Source: Armillaria gallica
Lineage: Eukaryota > Basidiomycota > Agaricomycetes > Agaricales > Physalacriaceae
Assembly: GCA_037576215.1 (NCBI GenBank)
Contig: JBANDB010000008.1
Location: forward strand, 3,782,001 to 3,846,000
Length of the DNA: 64,000 nucleotides
Direction of reading: 5' to 3'
Shown here in pieces: positions 10,068 to 23,698 of this stretch. Below the pieces are notes generated by a model. It saw only the letters and a program-made list of their open reading frames with translations. It did no database searches and was not told the DNA's origin. The position numbers and the translations under genes were made by a program. Numbering within the stretch: the stretch's first letter is position 1; each line of letters starts with the position of its first letter.

Positions 10068-12365
10068 TTAACAGGGTGGGACAGGGCTCGTAGCCACGAT
10101 CCCATTCGCTAGTTCGATCTTTGCCCGTTCGCGCAATTCCCGCCGAAGGATCTTTCCAGCGGCGCTGGGAGATGAACTCATCAGCAAGAAGGTCAAATAC
10201 TATATACTGCTGTAACTCACCTTTTGGGAACGACGTCGATAACTACAACACCTCCACGCAAGAACTTGTGTCTCGCAACCTTGGATTCAATGGATTTCGC
10301 CACCTCTTGACCAAACGCAATTTTGAGCTCGTCGGTCGTGACTTTGTGGGGTTGCGCATGGACGACGTAGGCCCTGGGGAGCTCGGTGGCCTCTTGATGG
10401 TCATACACACCGATAACGGCAGCATCTGCAACTTCGGGGTGGCCTAGCAGAACACTTTCCAGCTCGGCGGGAGGGACTGAAGAAAATATGATTGAATAAC
10501 ACGAAGAAGGAAAGTAAGTATCGGTAACTTACCTTGGAAACCCTTGTACTTGATCAGTTCCTTCACCCTGTCGACGATGAAGAAATGTCCCTCCTTATCC
10601 CTGATCGCGACGTCGCCGGTCTTGAACCATCCATCCTCCGTTATGGTGTGTCTCGTCGCGGCCTCGTTATTGAGGTATCCCTAAATGCAAATGATTAACG
10701 TGGAAATCAACAAATGAGATTAAGTAGCAACGTACCTTCATGATGGTTGGTCCCTTAATCCAGAGCTCCCCAGGCTTGCCCTCCTCAGCATCGACACCTT
10801 CATCCACCAGACGTGCTTCCAAGTTCGAGAGCAGAACACCTATGCTACCAGTCTTATTCGCAGCATCGGCCATCGGGAGCAGATGCGTCGTCGGGGAAGA
10901 TTCTGTCATACCGAAACCTTGCACGACCGCAACATCAGCGTTCATAGAACGGAAACGCTCAGTGACCTTTCAAAGGCTTCATCAGATTACTTTGGGTAAA
11001 AGGGAAACCCCCAAACCTACCTGCTTCGTCAGATCAGGACCCAACGGGGCTGCTCCAGAAATCAAAAGTTTGAGGGCCGAGAAATCGAAATTTTGGACCA
11101 CTGAAAGCGGTGGCTGTTAGTTGGGCTATGGGATGAGAGACTGAGACATACCAGGGTGCCGGGAAAGGAAGACGAGCACTGGCGGAACAACAAGTACGAC
11201 AGGGATCTTATACTTCTGAATATTACTGCAAAACTGCACAGGGTCGAAACGAGGCATGATGTAGCATGGATCACCCATTTTGATATTCAGGAAAAGAAGC
11301 ATGACAGAGCCTGGAGAGGTCGATGAGACGGGTGTAGTTCGACATCAAAGCCATCAAACACACCATATATATGATAGAAAGGAAGGAAACCGAGCATCGA
11401 TCCGCCGATTTCATGAGGATATGATTCGTTGACAATGTCAACGACGGAGGTGAGATTCTGATGTGTTGTCTGAATTAAATGAATGAGCTATTTACGTCAA
11501 AGCAATATTGCAATACACTAACCTCTACACCCTTGAAGGGTTAGTTTGATGATCATCAGCATTGAGATATATGAATGCAACAGTAGTATAGTTACCTTGG
11601 GCTTCCCTGTAGTTCCCTGCATAGATGCCAGAATTAGTAGGTATGGATCCCCAAAATCTAGCCTGGCGGCACTCACGGAGCTGTAACACAGGAATGCAGT
11701 TTCATGGGCGAGATCCCCGTCGAATTTCTCCTCCTCTTCCAAAGAGCCGCTCGAAAGAAGGTCCTCCATCCGTGGAAGTCCTGCGTATTCGGGCTTACTA
11801 GCGGCATCCGGTCCGCCAGCCCAGGCCAAGCTGTTGCTGAGCACGATGATCCGCTTCTCGCCCTCCTCACCGACACCGATTTCCTTGAACATGGCGCGAA
11901 CAGTCGGAAGGCCATCTTCTGTGGAGAAAACGAAGTGGGCCCTGCTGTCAGTGTACTGATGAACAAGTTCATGGCTCGTGTACGCGTTGTTTGCGAGGGT
12001 GCAGCGAAGGCCAGCAGAAAGAGCTATGGGATACATTAGCGACAGAACCTCAAAAGAATGCAGGATTACGGCGCACCTCCGAGAAGAATAACGGGATAAT
12101 TTAGTGAGTTGGGAGAGAACACGAGGACGGTATCTCCGCGTTTGGCGCCCAAGCTCTTGAGACCATGTCCAAGGGCGAGACTGAAGTCCCTCAGCTGTCT
12201 ACGATTTATCGTCGTTCCCGAGGGCGCATCAGTGAAGGCGGGTAGCTCTGGAGCGTGTCTCCCAATGAGTTCACCATCTTTGGTCAATAGATGAGTGAAT
12301 ATCGAGTGAGAGAAGATGGGCACAGAGGGCGCAAGCGATGGGTAGGTCTTCACTGGCGTAGACAT
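10068..12365 (-). CDS. Acyl-CoA synthetase, 4-coumarate-CoA ligase-like
   Basis: This AMP-binding enzyme activates a carboxylic acid to an acyl-adenylate with ATP, then to the CoA thioester. The adenylate-forming signature YSSGTTGKPK is made by splicing exons near 11690 and 11615. Further motifs are [10 protein letters not shown] (about 10910), [10 protein letters not shown] with DGWFKTGD (about 10630-10680), the hinge [12 protein letters not shown] (about 10560) and the C-terminal catalytic-lysine motif [14 protein letters not shown] (about 10150), whose first codon is completed by a phase-2 splice. I chose the ATG at 12365 ([10 protein letters not shown]); an ATG at 12494 in the same frame is possible. 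Length is normal. The tail VPPC is not a clear peroxisomal signal, so location is open. Substrate cannot be told from sequence: phenylpropanoid-like or medium-chain acids fit. Confidence 0.9.
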
Positions 12366-14358
12366 CGTTCTTTGGGGAGGCAAACTCGAGGTAAGGCGAA
12401 GACATGGTTTTATACATTGCAGGGACGCAGCATCTCGTAATCGTGAAGGGTTGGTGATCGCGGCTTTCCGAAATATTTGATTGCAACACGGCACCGGTCC
12501 TCGCTCGCGACACTCGTGTTCGTAATTAACAGCGTCCCGCGCATATCGTTATTCTTGCTGTTTCGTGTTCCGTAGCTCGACGCACTACATTGGGAAGCGC
12601 TGTGATGGCCCACCTTCATTAGACGAAAAAAACACATAAATGCTATTTTTATGATTACCCATACTTGTACTCTGATTTCGCTGGGGAAGGGACGATATGA
12701 TATAGCGGTGTAGCTTTGGTACACCCGTGGCTTGGGGTAGCCGGTGGCCCCATTGTCCCGGTTGTTTCTCCCCATAATGAGCCATGCAGGTTTCTTAGGT
12801 ATGAGAAAGCCACCTTTCATAGACTGCCTATGGCTGATTTGCAGTGTTTCGCCATCAGAATCAGAATACGCATTTAAATATCACACTATAGTCGGTCTGA
12901 TCTCCATAGGTTTATATGTCAAAGTCGCGCAGCGGTTGGGTAAAAATTTCTTGCATGCCTTGTTGAAACGCATCAAAGAATGGTTGAGCGCATAAGTTTG
13001 GGGTCGACCACGGTAAAATGTTCTACGCGGTACTGGGCACACGCGCTTGCTATCTTGATACCGGGGGCAGACATACTGTTAGTGATTGCCATCCCCGAGG
13101 ACATAATCGGTCTGATTGGCGACAAGCTAGTACTTCTAGTGAACGTTTTCAAGAAGGGAACTCAACGTCAACCGCCGTATGCGATTATGTCGAGATAGTC
13201 CACTGTGCCATCAGAGTAGACAGTAAGGAATCGCTGCACTCTGGAACGACACGCATCTGCATCTTTGCGCCCTTATGGCCAGGAGAACAATAATCCTCCT
13301 AGCGTACAAGCTGAACTACGGCCGATAACGAAAGTGCGACTTCGGTTGGCAAGGTCATGATTCATGATTCATATCACGGGGGTTTTGAAGGGTAAATCCT
13401 GATCAAAGAATCAAGGAACAAAGAAATAATTTATGGCGCCGCGCTCAGCTCTTGCATTTTGTACAGGAACATCTCGGCAGCTTTTCATCGAAGTCGGACT
13501 GGACAAACTGATTTGCAACAATTATAAAACGCTGATACAGCTTGGAGGGCGCATACATGACCCTCACAGACTCGGGCACAAAAGTCTATGTGAAATCGCC
13601 GTATATCTGGTACGAGTTGGAGGATCAAATCGCAGTTTCGAGGGTTCCTTGAGGCAGGCAATTCTAGTATTGGGAATTGTCCTCTTGCATGTAAGCGGGC
13701 GCGAGAAGGGAACACAGGAAATTTGGATTGGAGAAACGGCCTAGACATTGCTTTCAGGGATGATAACAGGCTGGTCGTCGTCAGGTTTGCCTTGACAATG
13801 CACGCCTACAGGGTCGCTATGATTATCGTCCTTGTATGTCCATTGGGCTTCTTTGGGGTAGCTTCGTCGTCGTCATCGGTATGTAAAACCGTTGGCAACC
13901 GTTAAAGACGGATGAATCAGTAATTCTCTAGCAACATCCTTTGTAGGTTTAGTCCATAATCTAGAAAACTAGCGCGTAAGAGAGCTTCGTATAGAGAAGT
14001 GAGAACTCACCCCGTACGAGAGAAAGAGGCGTACGGCAGGTGATTTTGCACAAGAAACCTAGCATCCTTCGCACTTGTTTACCGTCCAGCAGCCATTTTT
14101 CGCACTCTTTAATATTGAATTCTTGACAGCCAGTTTAGGGAGTTTGCATTCCACTACAGGTCGATAAAATCGTGTCCGTGGCCATTGAGAATCTGCGCTA
14201 CATGGACGTTAGAACCAACGGATTGTTTATTATTTAATTTAATAAATACAAGAGTTTAATGATTCTGTATATTAGTCATCAAAACCCTTAACGCGTACTT
14301 TCAACTTAGAAAATTCCCTATTCCCTCGTCTTGCCTTCCAGGACGTTAATACCACAAG
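12366..14358. other. Intergenic, about 2 kb, divergent promoters
   Basis: This lies between the divergently transcribed acyl-CoA ligase and CCT3. Several short open frames occur but none has a recognisable domain or coherent splice structure. One imperfect hairpin (14007-14043) is noted. Otherwise I see nothing. Confidence 0.5.
14007..14043. repeat. Imperfect inverted repeat
   Basis: CCGTACG and CGTACGG form a perfect 7-bp stem around an 11-base purine-rich loop, and TCACC/GGTGA extend it with a 2-base bulge. It lies about 320 bp upstream of the CCT3 start. Function is unknown. Confidence 0.5.
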
Positions 14359-16454
14359 ATGTCTGGGCAAACACCCGTTTTTGTTATGAGTGAGCTTCCT
14401 TCTTTTTCTGTGCTCTGCTGTTCTGACCAGGCTCTTTAAGATACTGCGCCTGAACGGCAGTCAGGACGAAAAGCCCAGATCTCAAACATCACTGCCGCCA
14501 AGGTTCGCTCACTAACTCTGTATCATAGTGGAACAGCTTCTTATTATCTCTGAAGACTGTTGCAGATGTTATCCGGACGTGTCTTGGCCCAAAAGCCATG
14601 CTTAAAATGATCTTGGATCCGATGGGAGGCATATTGTTTGTCTTCCTTGCCTTTCGTTCCATTTTGTCGCTGATGAACTGTCGACAGACTTACAAATGAC
14701 GGTAATGCAATTCTTCGTGAAATAGACGTCGCCCATCCAGCTGCGAAAAATATGATTGAGTTGAGTCGTACTCAGGATGAAGAATGTGGAGATGGAACGA
14801 CGAGTGTAATCATTCTTGGTGAGTCTTCCGCTACATTTGACTGCCCCGGGTTTTCTCATATCTCCAAGCCGGGGAAATTCTTGCACAGTCCCTTGGGCAG
14901 CTCGAACGTAACATCCACCCTGTCGTCATCATCTCAGCGTACAATAAGGCCCTCAAAGAAGCGCTCGAAATCATCAAGCGGATATCGGTTCCCATCGACA
15001 CGTCCAACGATGAAGAAATGTTAGCCCTCATTAAAACGTCGATAGGCACCAAGTTCGTCATGCGCTGGTCTGATCTCATGTGCAAACTGGCCTTGCAAGC
15101 TGTACGGACCGTCGCTCAGGAGGAAAATGGCCTGAAAACAGTAGACATCAAGCGTTATGCGCGAGTAGAGAAGGTCCCTGGGGGTGAGATTGAGCAGAGT
15201 AGAGTGTTGAGCGGTGTTATGCTGAACAAGGATATCACGCATCCTAACATGCGAAGACGTATCGTCAATCCTCGGATTATACTTCTCGATTGTCCACTGG
15301 AGTATAAAAAGGGCGAGAGTCAAACCAACATGGAATTTTCCAAGGTTGAAGATTGGGAGAAAGCACAGGCTATCGAAGAAGAGCAGATACGGCTCCTGTG
15401 CGACAAGATTCTGGAATTCAAGCCGGATCTGGTGCTCACAGAAAAGGGCGTCTCAGGTGTGCCGGACTTTCTTTATTGCCAATACACGCCCTCACTTCAA
15501 TCATACTAGACATCGCCCAGCACTTCTTTATGAAGCATAATGTCTCTGCGATTCGCAGAGTAAGAAAATCGGACAATAATCGTATCGCTCTCGCCGTTGG
15601 TGCGACCATCGTTAACCGAGCAGAGGATCTGCGGGAATCCGATGTCGGCACTCGCTGTGGTCTTTTCAACATTGAGAAGATCGGTGATGAGTACGTATCC
15701 ATTTTGCTTCACTTTCTAGTATCTCATTTCTTTTCCCAGATACTTCACTTTTTTGACAGAGTGTAACAATCCCAAAGCTTGCACGATACTTCTTCGTGGC
15801 CCATCGAAGGACATTCTCAACGAGATCGACCGGAACCTCGCTGATGCCATGTCAGTTGCGCGGAACGTCGTGTTCAACCCTCTTCTCGCGCCTGGTGGCG
15901 GTGCAACGGAGATGGCGATCAGCGTTGGTCTGCATGCTAAGGCAAGAAGCGTCGTGGGTGTTGAAGGATGGCCCTTCAGAGCCGTAGCTGATGCGATGGA
16001 AGTCATACCTCGCACACTGGTGCAGAATAGCGGTGGAAACGCTATCCGAGTTTTGACTGAGTTGAGGGTACGGCTTCGAGTTATTCTAGCGTGTTCGTTT
16101 CTGATGCGATCCTTGCCATAGGCTAAGCATGCGGCTGGTGAAAACTCCTGGGGTGTCAACGGCGATACAGGCAAACCGGTTGATATGAAGGTGTATGGTC
16201 TGTACGAGTCGGCAAGCGTCAAGGTAATATCTGTCCCTATAATGAAAATACGGTGCTGACGTGTTGGATAGATTCAGACATTGAAGACAGCCATCGAGGT
16301 AAGGAATGGTTCTACGTGTTCATATCTGGTATATTAACTCTCTTTCTCGTAGGCTGCTCGGATGCTACTCCGCGTGGACGATGTGGTGCAAGCTGTGCGG
16401 AAAGAAAGAGAACAAGGGCAAGGCGCGCCGCCTGAAGAGATGATGGAGGGTTAA
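14359..16454 (+). CDS. CCT3: T-complex chaperonin subunit gamma
   Basis: This is one of eight subunits of the cytosolic TRiC/CCT ring, which folds actin, tubulin and other proteins with ATP. Translation starts [10 protein letters not shown] at 14359 and ends PPEEMMEG at 16454. Group II chaperonin marks are in order: the conserved N-terminal DPMGG (about 14620), [10 protein letters not shown] (about 14695), the ATPase motif [10 protein letters not shown] (about 14790), the apical domain with [14 protein letters not shown] (about 15150), and [13 protein letters not shown] (about 15890) and [21 protein letters not shown] near the end. The gamma-type order 'ISRTQDEE' and 'RYARVEKIPGG' supports CCT3 over the other subunits. 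At least eight short introns interrupt it. Length (about 550 residues) fits. This is an ordinary essential gene. Confidence 0.95.
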
Positions 16455-17375
16455 TTGACTGAATGTATGTATTCCTTGTAGCTCGAACGTGCCTCTTTGA
16501 AAAGGGTCCATATCGTTACGCCGTTAGACGCGCTGCCAATTATGAGACGCGTTCATACTGGCAGTGGCCGTACATCCAGGCACTGTGTACAGTCATCACC
16601 CGGTCCGTTGTACAGGCAAATTTCTGGTGGATTATAAAGCCTCCCTCATCCACCTTTCATCCAGAAAAGTATGTTATAATGTCAATGACGTATTTAAGAG
16701 TGTAAATTATGAGTTTGGGGTGATTCCATAGTGATTTGATAGTATGGTGAATATTTTCGATGAAAGTCCAAATTTACCGGTTACCGGGACCTCTGTACAC
16801 CGGTTTCCGTGCGCCAAATTTGGGCGACCTTTTCCCGATTTGGACTAATTTCTCACGGCTCTGGAGAGTGGTTCTGGCTTGTTTTACCTATAGCACCGCA
16901 ACGAGTAGTCTCTGGCCCATGGTTCCGCAGGAGAAATATGTCCTTATAGCCATTAGAACAATTTCAAATACCAATTCATGCTACCCAGTACCCTCACTCT
17001 TGTCTAATCCTGTATTTGTGTTTTTCCAAAATTCATATCAGTCACTATTGATTTTTTCCTGCCCGAAACAAGCCTCCTTAACTTCATTTTTTCTGGTGAT
17101 ATGATGGCCTATTTTGTACTCTGTAAGATAAAAATAAAATTGGAACCATAACACAGCAGAAAGAGAAGCTATATTTAAATGTATAAAGGAATAGTGGTGT
17201 ACAAAAGACCGGGTGATGACTGTACCCTGCACGTCAAGTTTCAAGTTTCAAATTGGAGCCGGCTTCAAACTGACAGTTCGCCCTCATGGACATGGTATAA
17301 AGATCGGAAAGACGAGTGGCTACTTGATACATACCTTTTTCCTCTTGCTTTTCCCATGTCTATACAGTATAGGCA
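16455..17375. other. Intergenic, no gene seen
   Basis: AT-rich sequence between CCT3 and the Q-rich gene. Small near-palindromes occur around 16790-16840 (for example CGCCAAATTTGGGCG). No RNA gene or conserved ORF is recognised. Confidence 0.5.
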
Positions 17376-19045
17376 ATGAGTACCCCGGAAAGTCTGAACG
17401 GTAGACCGCTGCCACCAGGTTGGGTTCCTCATTATGATGAACAGTGAGTACAACTGCCTCATCCTTCCGGAATTTGTCTTCTCATGTCTATGTAAGGGGA
17501 AACGTCTGGTAACGTCTAAGGCGTGTAGGATTTTGCGGGGGCTAACTAGGGCCAACTCCTATGTTTTACAGGTTTGATATCCAGAGAGACGACGAAGATT
17601 CGTATCAATCGCAAAATAGATCCGTACCACGAACTCCTTCGCCTCCTATGGCCGCGGCTACTCCCCAAAAACCTTTGAGCTTTGCTCAGAAGTTGTATGC
17701 CAGCGCGCTTCCTCCAAAATATAGTGATCAGCAGCCAAGTTCTCAAGACGCTACCGAGTCGTCTCGTCCAACCCCAACTGTCCACTCTGAAAACGCGACC
17801 GTTTCGAACAGCTCTGACACAGATCTTCCCGCGCCTCACAGAGCACAAACCCATCAGACTTTGCCTGCTCCTTCACGAATTCCGGAAAATTACCGTCATC
17901 AACGCGCATCAACCTATCCAGCTCCTACCAGCACTATAAGCCCCGCAGATGTTCGCACGGTATCTCTCATAGCGCGTCGGCCAGATCCGAGTGGAGAGTT
18001 CAAAGGTTATTCGACGCCAAACCCTATTGCAGCTCCTTCACATCCTCCTCAGCATAAACCTTCGCCGTCTGCCCCTCCGTTGAGGCCACCCATTTCACAT
18101 CACCGAACAGCGCCAGCAAGCATACCAGCACCGCCTCCTCCTCCTCCGCTTCATGTACCTTCACCTCCCACGATACCCTCTCGACCTCCGATTGTACATT
18201 ACCCAACTACACCTATTCCGGCACATGCTAGTGCACCTCATGCTTCGCCACCAACATCGGCCGTGAACACCAGTTTCCAGATTCCTTCTCTGCCTCATTC
18301 ATCACCGTCAACAATAGCTCGGTTCCCACAATCCCCACCGGAGTCTCAAAGACAGCTTCCCCACTCTCCCCCCACTCTTCTACCAACAGCGGGTTCCTAC
18401 CAGGGCACTCCGTCTCTGCCACCCCCTCCTGCAACGGTTTCAGATAGATCATTACTGACTGACGTGGGGAAAATTGCCGGAAAAGCCGCATTGAAATATG
18501 CTGGCAGTGCCGCTCTGAGTTCACTCACCAGCGGAGTATTGAGTGGTGACGCTTCGTCTGGTCTCTCGACTATTTTCCAAGGTTTAAACGTCGGAGATGC
18601 CATTGGAGCGTTTGATATTTCGCAACTCCAGGGCATTGTGCAGGGACAATCAGGAGCCGACTATCAATCCATCATTGACGCTATCACTCAACAGGCACCT
18701 CAGCAGGCGCCTGGTGCCGACTATCAGTCTATCATAAACGAGCTCGCGAATCTTCAATCGAATCAAAGCTATCAACCCGCGGCACCGCCCGGCGGCGACT
18801 ATCAAGCACAGCTGCAAGCCATCACTCAACAGGCTCAGGCGAACTACCAAGATGCAATGAACGCGAATATGCAGCAGCTGCAGGATATCATGAGTATGTC
18901 CCAGCAGCAACAACAACAGGCATATAATCCTATGCAGGACATTGTGCAAATGCAGCAGCAACAGGAGCAGCAGTCGATGCAGATGATGCAGGCACTACAG
19001 CAGCAGCAGCAACAGGCGACACAGCAGATGGCTAGTGCCCTGCAG

Positions 19046-19077
<32 letters not shown>

Positions 19078-19306
19078 ACAACAACAGAATCCGTTCTCGT
19101 TTTCTAATTCGGGGGGACCTTCACAGCAGTCAGCACCGCCACCGCATCAGAGCACACATCCATACGCCGGTCAACATTCACAACATCACAATGTGCCTGT
19201 CGGCCCGTCGGGACATCCATACCAACATAGCCATGGCTATGGACATCACGTACAGACGGTTCACCCTCATCCACATCCAGGCCACCATTCTGGACATCAT
19301 TTTTAA
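17376..19306 (+). CDS. Pro/Gln/His-rich protein with incomplete WW motif
   Basis: A first exon from the ATG at 17376 encodes a start ending LPPGWVPHYDEQ, which is the first half of a WW domain. A 130-bp intron (phase 2) joins it to a frame running to 19306, for a protein of about 600 residues. The expected second half of the WW fold (aromatic pair, second Trp) is missing in this model, so either the domain is lost or a small exon hides in the intron. Then come a long proline-rich region, a more conserved block near 18450-18640 (GKIAGKAALKYAGSAALSSL), three repeats with (G/A)DYQ.(I/Q)...I..., long polyglutamine runs and a His-rich tail (HPHPHPGHHSGHHF). Similar proteins with N-terminal WW and Q/H-rich tails are common in agarics; function is unknown, perhaps a scaffold or condensate-forming protein. 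Confidence 0.75.
18896..19088 (+). repeat. CAG/CAA polyglutamine tracts
   Basis: Runs of mixed CAG and CAA codons encode several Gln tracts, the longest around 19042-19087. The mix of codons makes them less unstable than pure CAG. They lie between the DYQ repeats and the His-rich C-terminus of the host gene. Confidence 0.85.
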
Positions 19307-19597
19307 GGTGTGTACTAATTGTTTCGTATTTTGCTCAGGCGATGATAACCTGGCTAGTACAGCTCTGTTTTCCTTTCTCTACGTGCTTTTCGTTTGCTTT
19401 GTGTGCTATATATATGTGAAATGCTGCTCCGTAAAATATGTATCGGCCGGTCCGTCAATCCCGGCATTTCGCCACGACGTGACATAGCACGTGATCTAGT
19501 CACCTAATAAATAAGGTTGCTGTGACAGTCGGACCCGGCGGAACGTGAAAATTGCAATCCACCACCCTTGTTCTCAGCTCACCTGAGAGACATCGAC

Positions 19598-22500
19598 ATG
19601 GCCCGTGTCACTCGGCAGTCGGTGCGCAAGCAACAGGAAGTTTCTTCCACGCCGACCACCACAAATCCTTCTCCCACTTTCAGTGCAAGAACGTCCTTGG
19701 TAGACAGTCCCCCGACCTCTGACGGAGATCAGGAGGTGGAAGAAATCAAAGCCGCCACGACGAGAGCAAGATATTCAAGAGCGTCATCCAAGCGTAAAGC
19801 CGAAAGCGAAGACCTCGATAGCGATACAAGTGAGAAACCAAGGCGAGGAGGCAAGCAGGCACCCAAACGCCGTGCGGTAGGAGGAAATCGTGTTTACGTT
19901 GAGGTGCCTGCACGGGCAGCAAAGGCAAAGGGGAAAGCTGCTGTAAGCCTTTCCCCTCTGCTCTGCTGATCTGCTTGCTGACTCCTACTAGGTCGAGCCT
20001 CCAGCAAAGAACAAGGGCAAGGCCCCCGTGCGGCCCAGAGCCACCGCCGTCAATGACGACGACCAAAACAGCGATTTAGAATACGATGAAGACCGAGATC
20101 TCGATGAGTCCGATACCAGTGGATCTGAGTTCGTTGCTTCAGACGATGAATCGGCATTTGAAGGCTCTGGAGGTCCTGGTAACGAGGACCACAGCGCCGT
20201 CGATTCCGATTCTGAGGATGAAGAAGCGCTTATGTTGCAACTTGCCGTCCGTAACTCACTTAATGCAAATCGCGAGGACGCAGGAGAGTCTTCTTCTGCG
20301 TCAATGTCACCGGCAGCTCTTCGTGCTGCTGCTGCTGAACGCCGACTTACTCGTGCGAACAGGAGTATAGATGTCGATGATTCGGCCATGGAGTTTCTTG
20401 GCGACCTCTCTTCCGAGTCTGATGACGAACCACTCTCTCGGAGAGGCAAAGCTAAAGGGAAAGGGAAAGCCAAAGCCAAAGCTTCTGTGGACCCTCCTAA
20501 AGTTATGACCTTCGCAGAATTGCGAAAGCTCCGCAGAGAGGCAAAAAACAAAAACCTCGAGGAGACCAAAGCGACTCGAATGGAAGAAAAGGCGATGCGA
20601 AAACGTTTAGGCAGGAGGCTTACCTATGTCAGTATAGCGTCTACTCAGTTAACTCGCCACTGACACCCGCCATAGGCGGAAAAATCGACCATCGCTTTAC
20701 ATTACCATCACGAGGAACTTTGCAATGTCTGGGGGAATTTGGAAGAATCTATACCTGTTGTTGTGCCCATCAAAGCCGACCAGCCTGCGGACATAAAGCT
20801 CACGCTCCTGCCATTTCAACGGGAGGGTCTGTATTGGATGAAACAGCAAGAGCAGGGTGTATGGAATGGTGGGATGCTTGCGGTAGGTCTACTGTTACTC
20901 TTCGTGGGCTATGTAGCTTATGGTATTGCCATCTAGGACGAAATGGGGATGGGCAAGACCATTCAAATCATTGCTCTTCTGATTTCTGATAGAAAGAAAC
21001 CAAACCTCGTCATCGCGTATGTCCTCTATCGGGTGGTTGTACCTTGGCATACTTATAGGTTCTCTCGATAGCCCGACCGTCGCTATTATGCAGTGGAAGA
21101 ATGAAATCGAAGCTCATACTGATGGCATGAAAGTTCTTATTTGGCACGGTCATGCTCGAGAATCCGATGTCAAAGAACTCAAGAAGTATGACGTGGTAAG
21201 TTACCAGCATATGCCTGTGGCTGTTCGTGCTCTTAATGGCTATATAGGTTTTAAGTACCTACGCGGTCCTGGAAAGGTTTATCTCCTCAATTCCTCTATA
21301 ATTATATAAACCTGAATTCGTCTGATAGTTCTTTCCGAAAACAAGAGAAAGGCTTCGAACGTAAAAAGGGTGACCGTAAAATGCTCATCACTGAAAAGTC
21401 ACCGGTGCATCAAATACAGTGGAATCGAATCATCGTGAGTGGCTGGTATCTTGGTTTTAACAGGCACAAAATGAATTTCGTAGTTGGACGAGGCACACAA
21501 CATCAAAGAACGCGCAACTAATACAGCTAAGGCCGCCTTTGAGTTACAGGGTAATTACCGCTGGTGTCTCTCCGGGACGCCGCTGCAGAACCGTGTGGGA
21601 GAATTGTACAGTCTCGTTCGATTTTTGGGTGGCGATCCATTTTCCTATTATTTCTGTAAGGCTCTTGCATTTCTAGTATATGTCACTCTCATGGCCCTTT
21701 GTCAGGTAAACGATGTCCCTGTAAATCACTGCACTGGCGGTTCAAAGACAAGCGCACTTGTGATGGTAATGTCGACTCGCTATTTCCTCTCCCCCAACTT
21801 CTGAGGCGTTTATACAGATTGCGGACATAGCCCGATGCAACACGTAGGTGTATACATGCTTGACGATGGCCTACTCACAGCAACCTCTATCAGACCTGTT
21901 TCTGGAACAACGAAATCTTGACGCCCATCCAGAAGCACGGGATGCAAGGACCAGGAAAACCGGCCTTTAAGAAACTTAAGGTATTGTTGGACCGCATGAT
22001 GCTGCGTAGGACTAAGGTGGGTTTTTCTCTTCGGACCTTCATTGCAGGACTCACTAGGCGTTTATAGCTCCAACGCGCGGACGACCTTGGCCTACCCCCT
22101 CGTACCGTGATTGTCCGCAGAGACTATTTCAGTCCGGAGGAAAAAGAGCTCTATACCTCTCTGTTCTCGGATGCCAAGAGGCAATTCAATACATACCTGG
22201 ATCATGGAACCATCCTGAATAGTAGGTATTCGTTGTTGCCTTGCATTTGGTGCTCACGTCTCGTACAGATTATTCGAATATTTTCAGCTTGTAAGCGCGC
22301 GTCTGTCCTCTGGATTAACTGACGCTCACGTATATAGGCTTACTCGTATGCGGCAAATGGCTTGTCACCCGGATCTTGTCATTCGGAGCAAGACTAACGC
22401 TAATAAATTTATCCAAGAAGATGAGAGCGAGGCCACCGTTTGCCGACTTTGTAATGACATTGCCGAAGATGCCATTCAGTCTAAGTGCCGGCACATCTTC

Positions 22501-23698
22501 GACCGCGAGTGTATCAAGCAATATCTGAACACTGCTGTAGAGCAAAATGTAAGTCCCGATTTGACACTTCCGATACTTTCGCTAATGTCGCGCTCTAGCC
22601 GGCATGCCCCGTATGTCATCTAGTCTTGACCATCGATCTGGAGGCGCCTGCCCTGGAGCTGGGAGAGGAACAAGCCCAAGCGCGACAAGGCATTCTTGGC
22701 CGACTTAACATCGACACGTGGCGATCCTCCACGAAGATTGAAGCGCTCGTAGAAGAGTTGAGCAATCTGCGTATGCAGGATTCCACGACGAAGAGCCTCG
22801 TTTTCAGTCAGTTTGTTAATTTCCTTGATCTTATCGCTTTCAGGCTCCAGAAAGCTGGATTTACAGTATGTTTGTTTATTCTTGTTATAGCGGTGCTTAT
22901 TCTCATCATGTGATACAGATTTGCCGCCTTGAAGGGACCATGAGTCCACAGGCCCGTGATGCCACCATTAAACATTTCAGTAAGTCTTGGAAGCCCATAT
23001 CTCTTGGACGGGTCTCATGATTGCTGTTACGCAGTGAATAATGTTGATGTTACCGTGTTCCTTGTCAGCTTGAAGGCCGGAGGTGTGGCTCTGAATCTTA
23101 CAGAAGCTTCTCGGGTATACCTCATGGATAGTTGGTGGAATCCTGCTGTAAGTAAAGGCTCCTTAATCTCTTAGTCATAATCAACTGACATACAACAGGT
23201 TGAGTACCGTAAGTCTTCACGGTATCTATATCCGTAGCCCTTCTCACGGGGCGTGATGCAGAGGCCATGGACCGGATCCATCGTTTGGGACAACACCGGC
23301 CGGTGAAGGCAATTAAACTAGTGGTTGAGGATAGCATCGAGAGCCGGATTGTGCAGGTGCGGTGTGCCGTTGTTCTAAGCGAGAGAAGCGGCGATGACAA
23401 CTTTAACCAGCTTCAGGAGAAAAAGTCGGCTATGGTCGACGCAACCTTGTCACCGGACGATTCTGTAAGCTGTCCTTCCTTCTGCTGATCAATAGCTGTT
23501 GCTAATTCATTGAAACTTTCTAGGCTATGGGCAGGTTAACTCCAGCCGATGTAAGTTTCTTCTACCTGGTGCCATTCATCTTAGTTAATTGTGGCTATGC
23601 AGCTCTCCTTCCTTTTCCGCGTGAGTTCTTCCTCTTTTCTCTATCATCATAATTACACCACTCATTGCGCCCTGATCGGCAGCTGTGAACCTGTGCAG
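19598..23698 (+). CDS. RAD16: SNF2-family ATPase with RING finger, Rad16-like
   Basis: Rad16 with Rad7 drives global-genome nucleotide excision repair of non-transcribed DNA. The first 350 residues are acidic and Ser/Lys-rich (disordered, [10 protein letters not shown] near 20460). The helicase core follows: Walker [12 protein letters not shown] across a splice near 20936-20975, Walker B LDEAHN at about 21483, [19 protein letters not shown] (about 21570). A RING finger (CRLC...[10 protein letters not shown]...CPVC, about 22440-22620) is inserted between the two helicase lobes, which with CGHSPMQH (about 21830) is the Rad16 layout. Lobe 2 has [30 protein letters not shown] and DRIHRLGQ (23267). 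The end GRLTPADLSFLFRL needs a last intron with acceptor at 23692, placing TGA at 23696-23698. An upstream in-frame non-ATG extension was ignored. Confidence 0.92.

Noticed and set aside
12540..13905. Several open frames of 60-136 codons between the ligase gene and CCT3
   Set aside because: They overlap on both strands, share no motif and have no plausible splice partners; likely chance.
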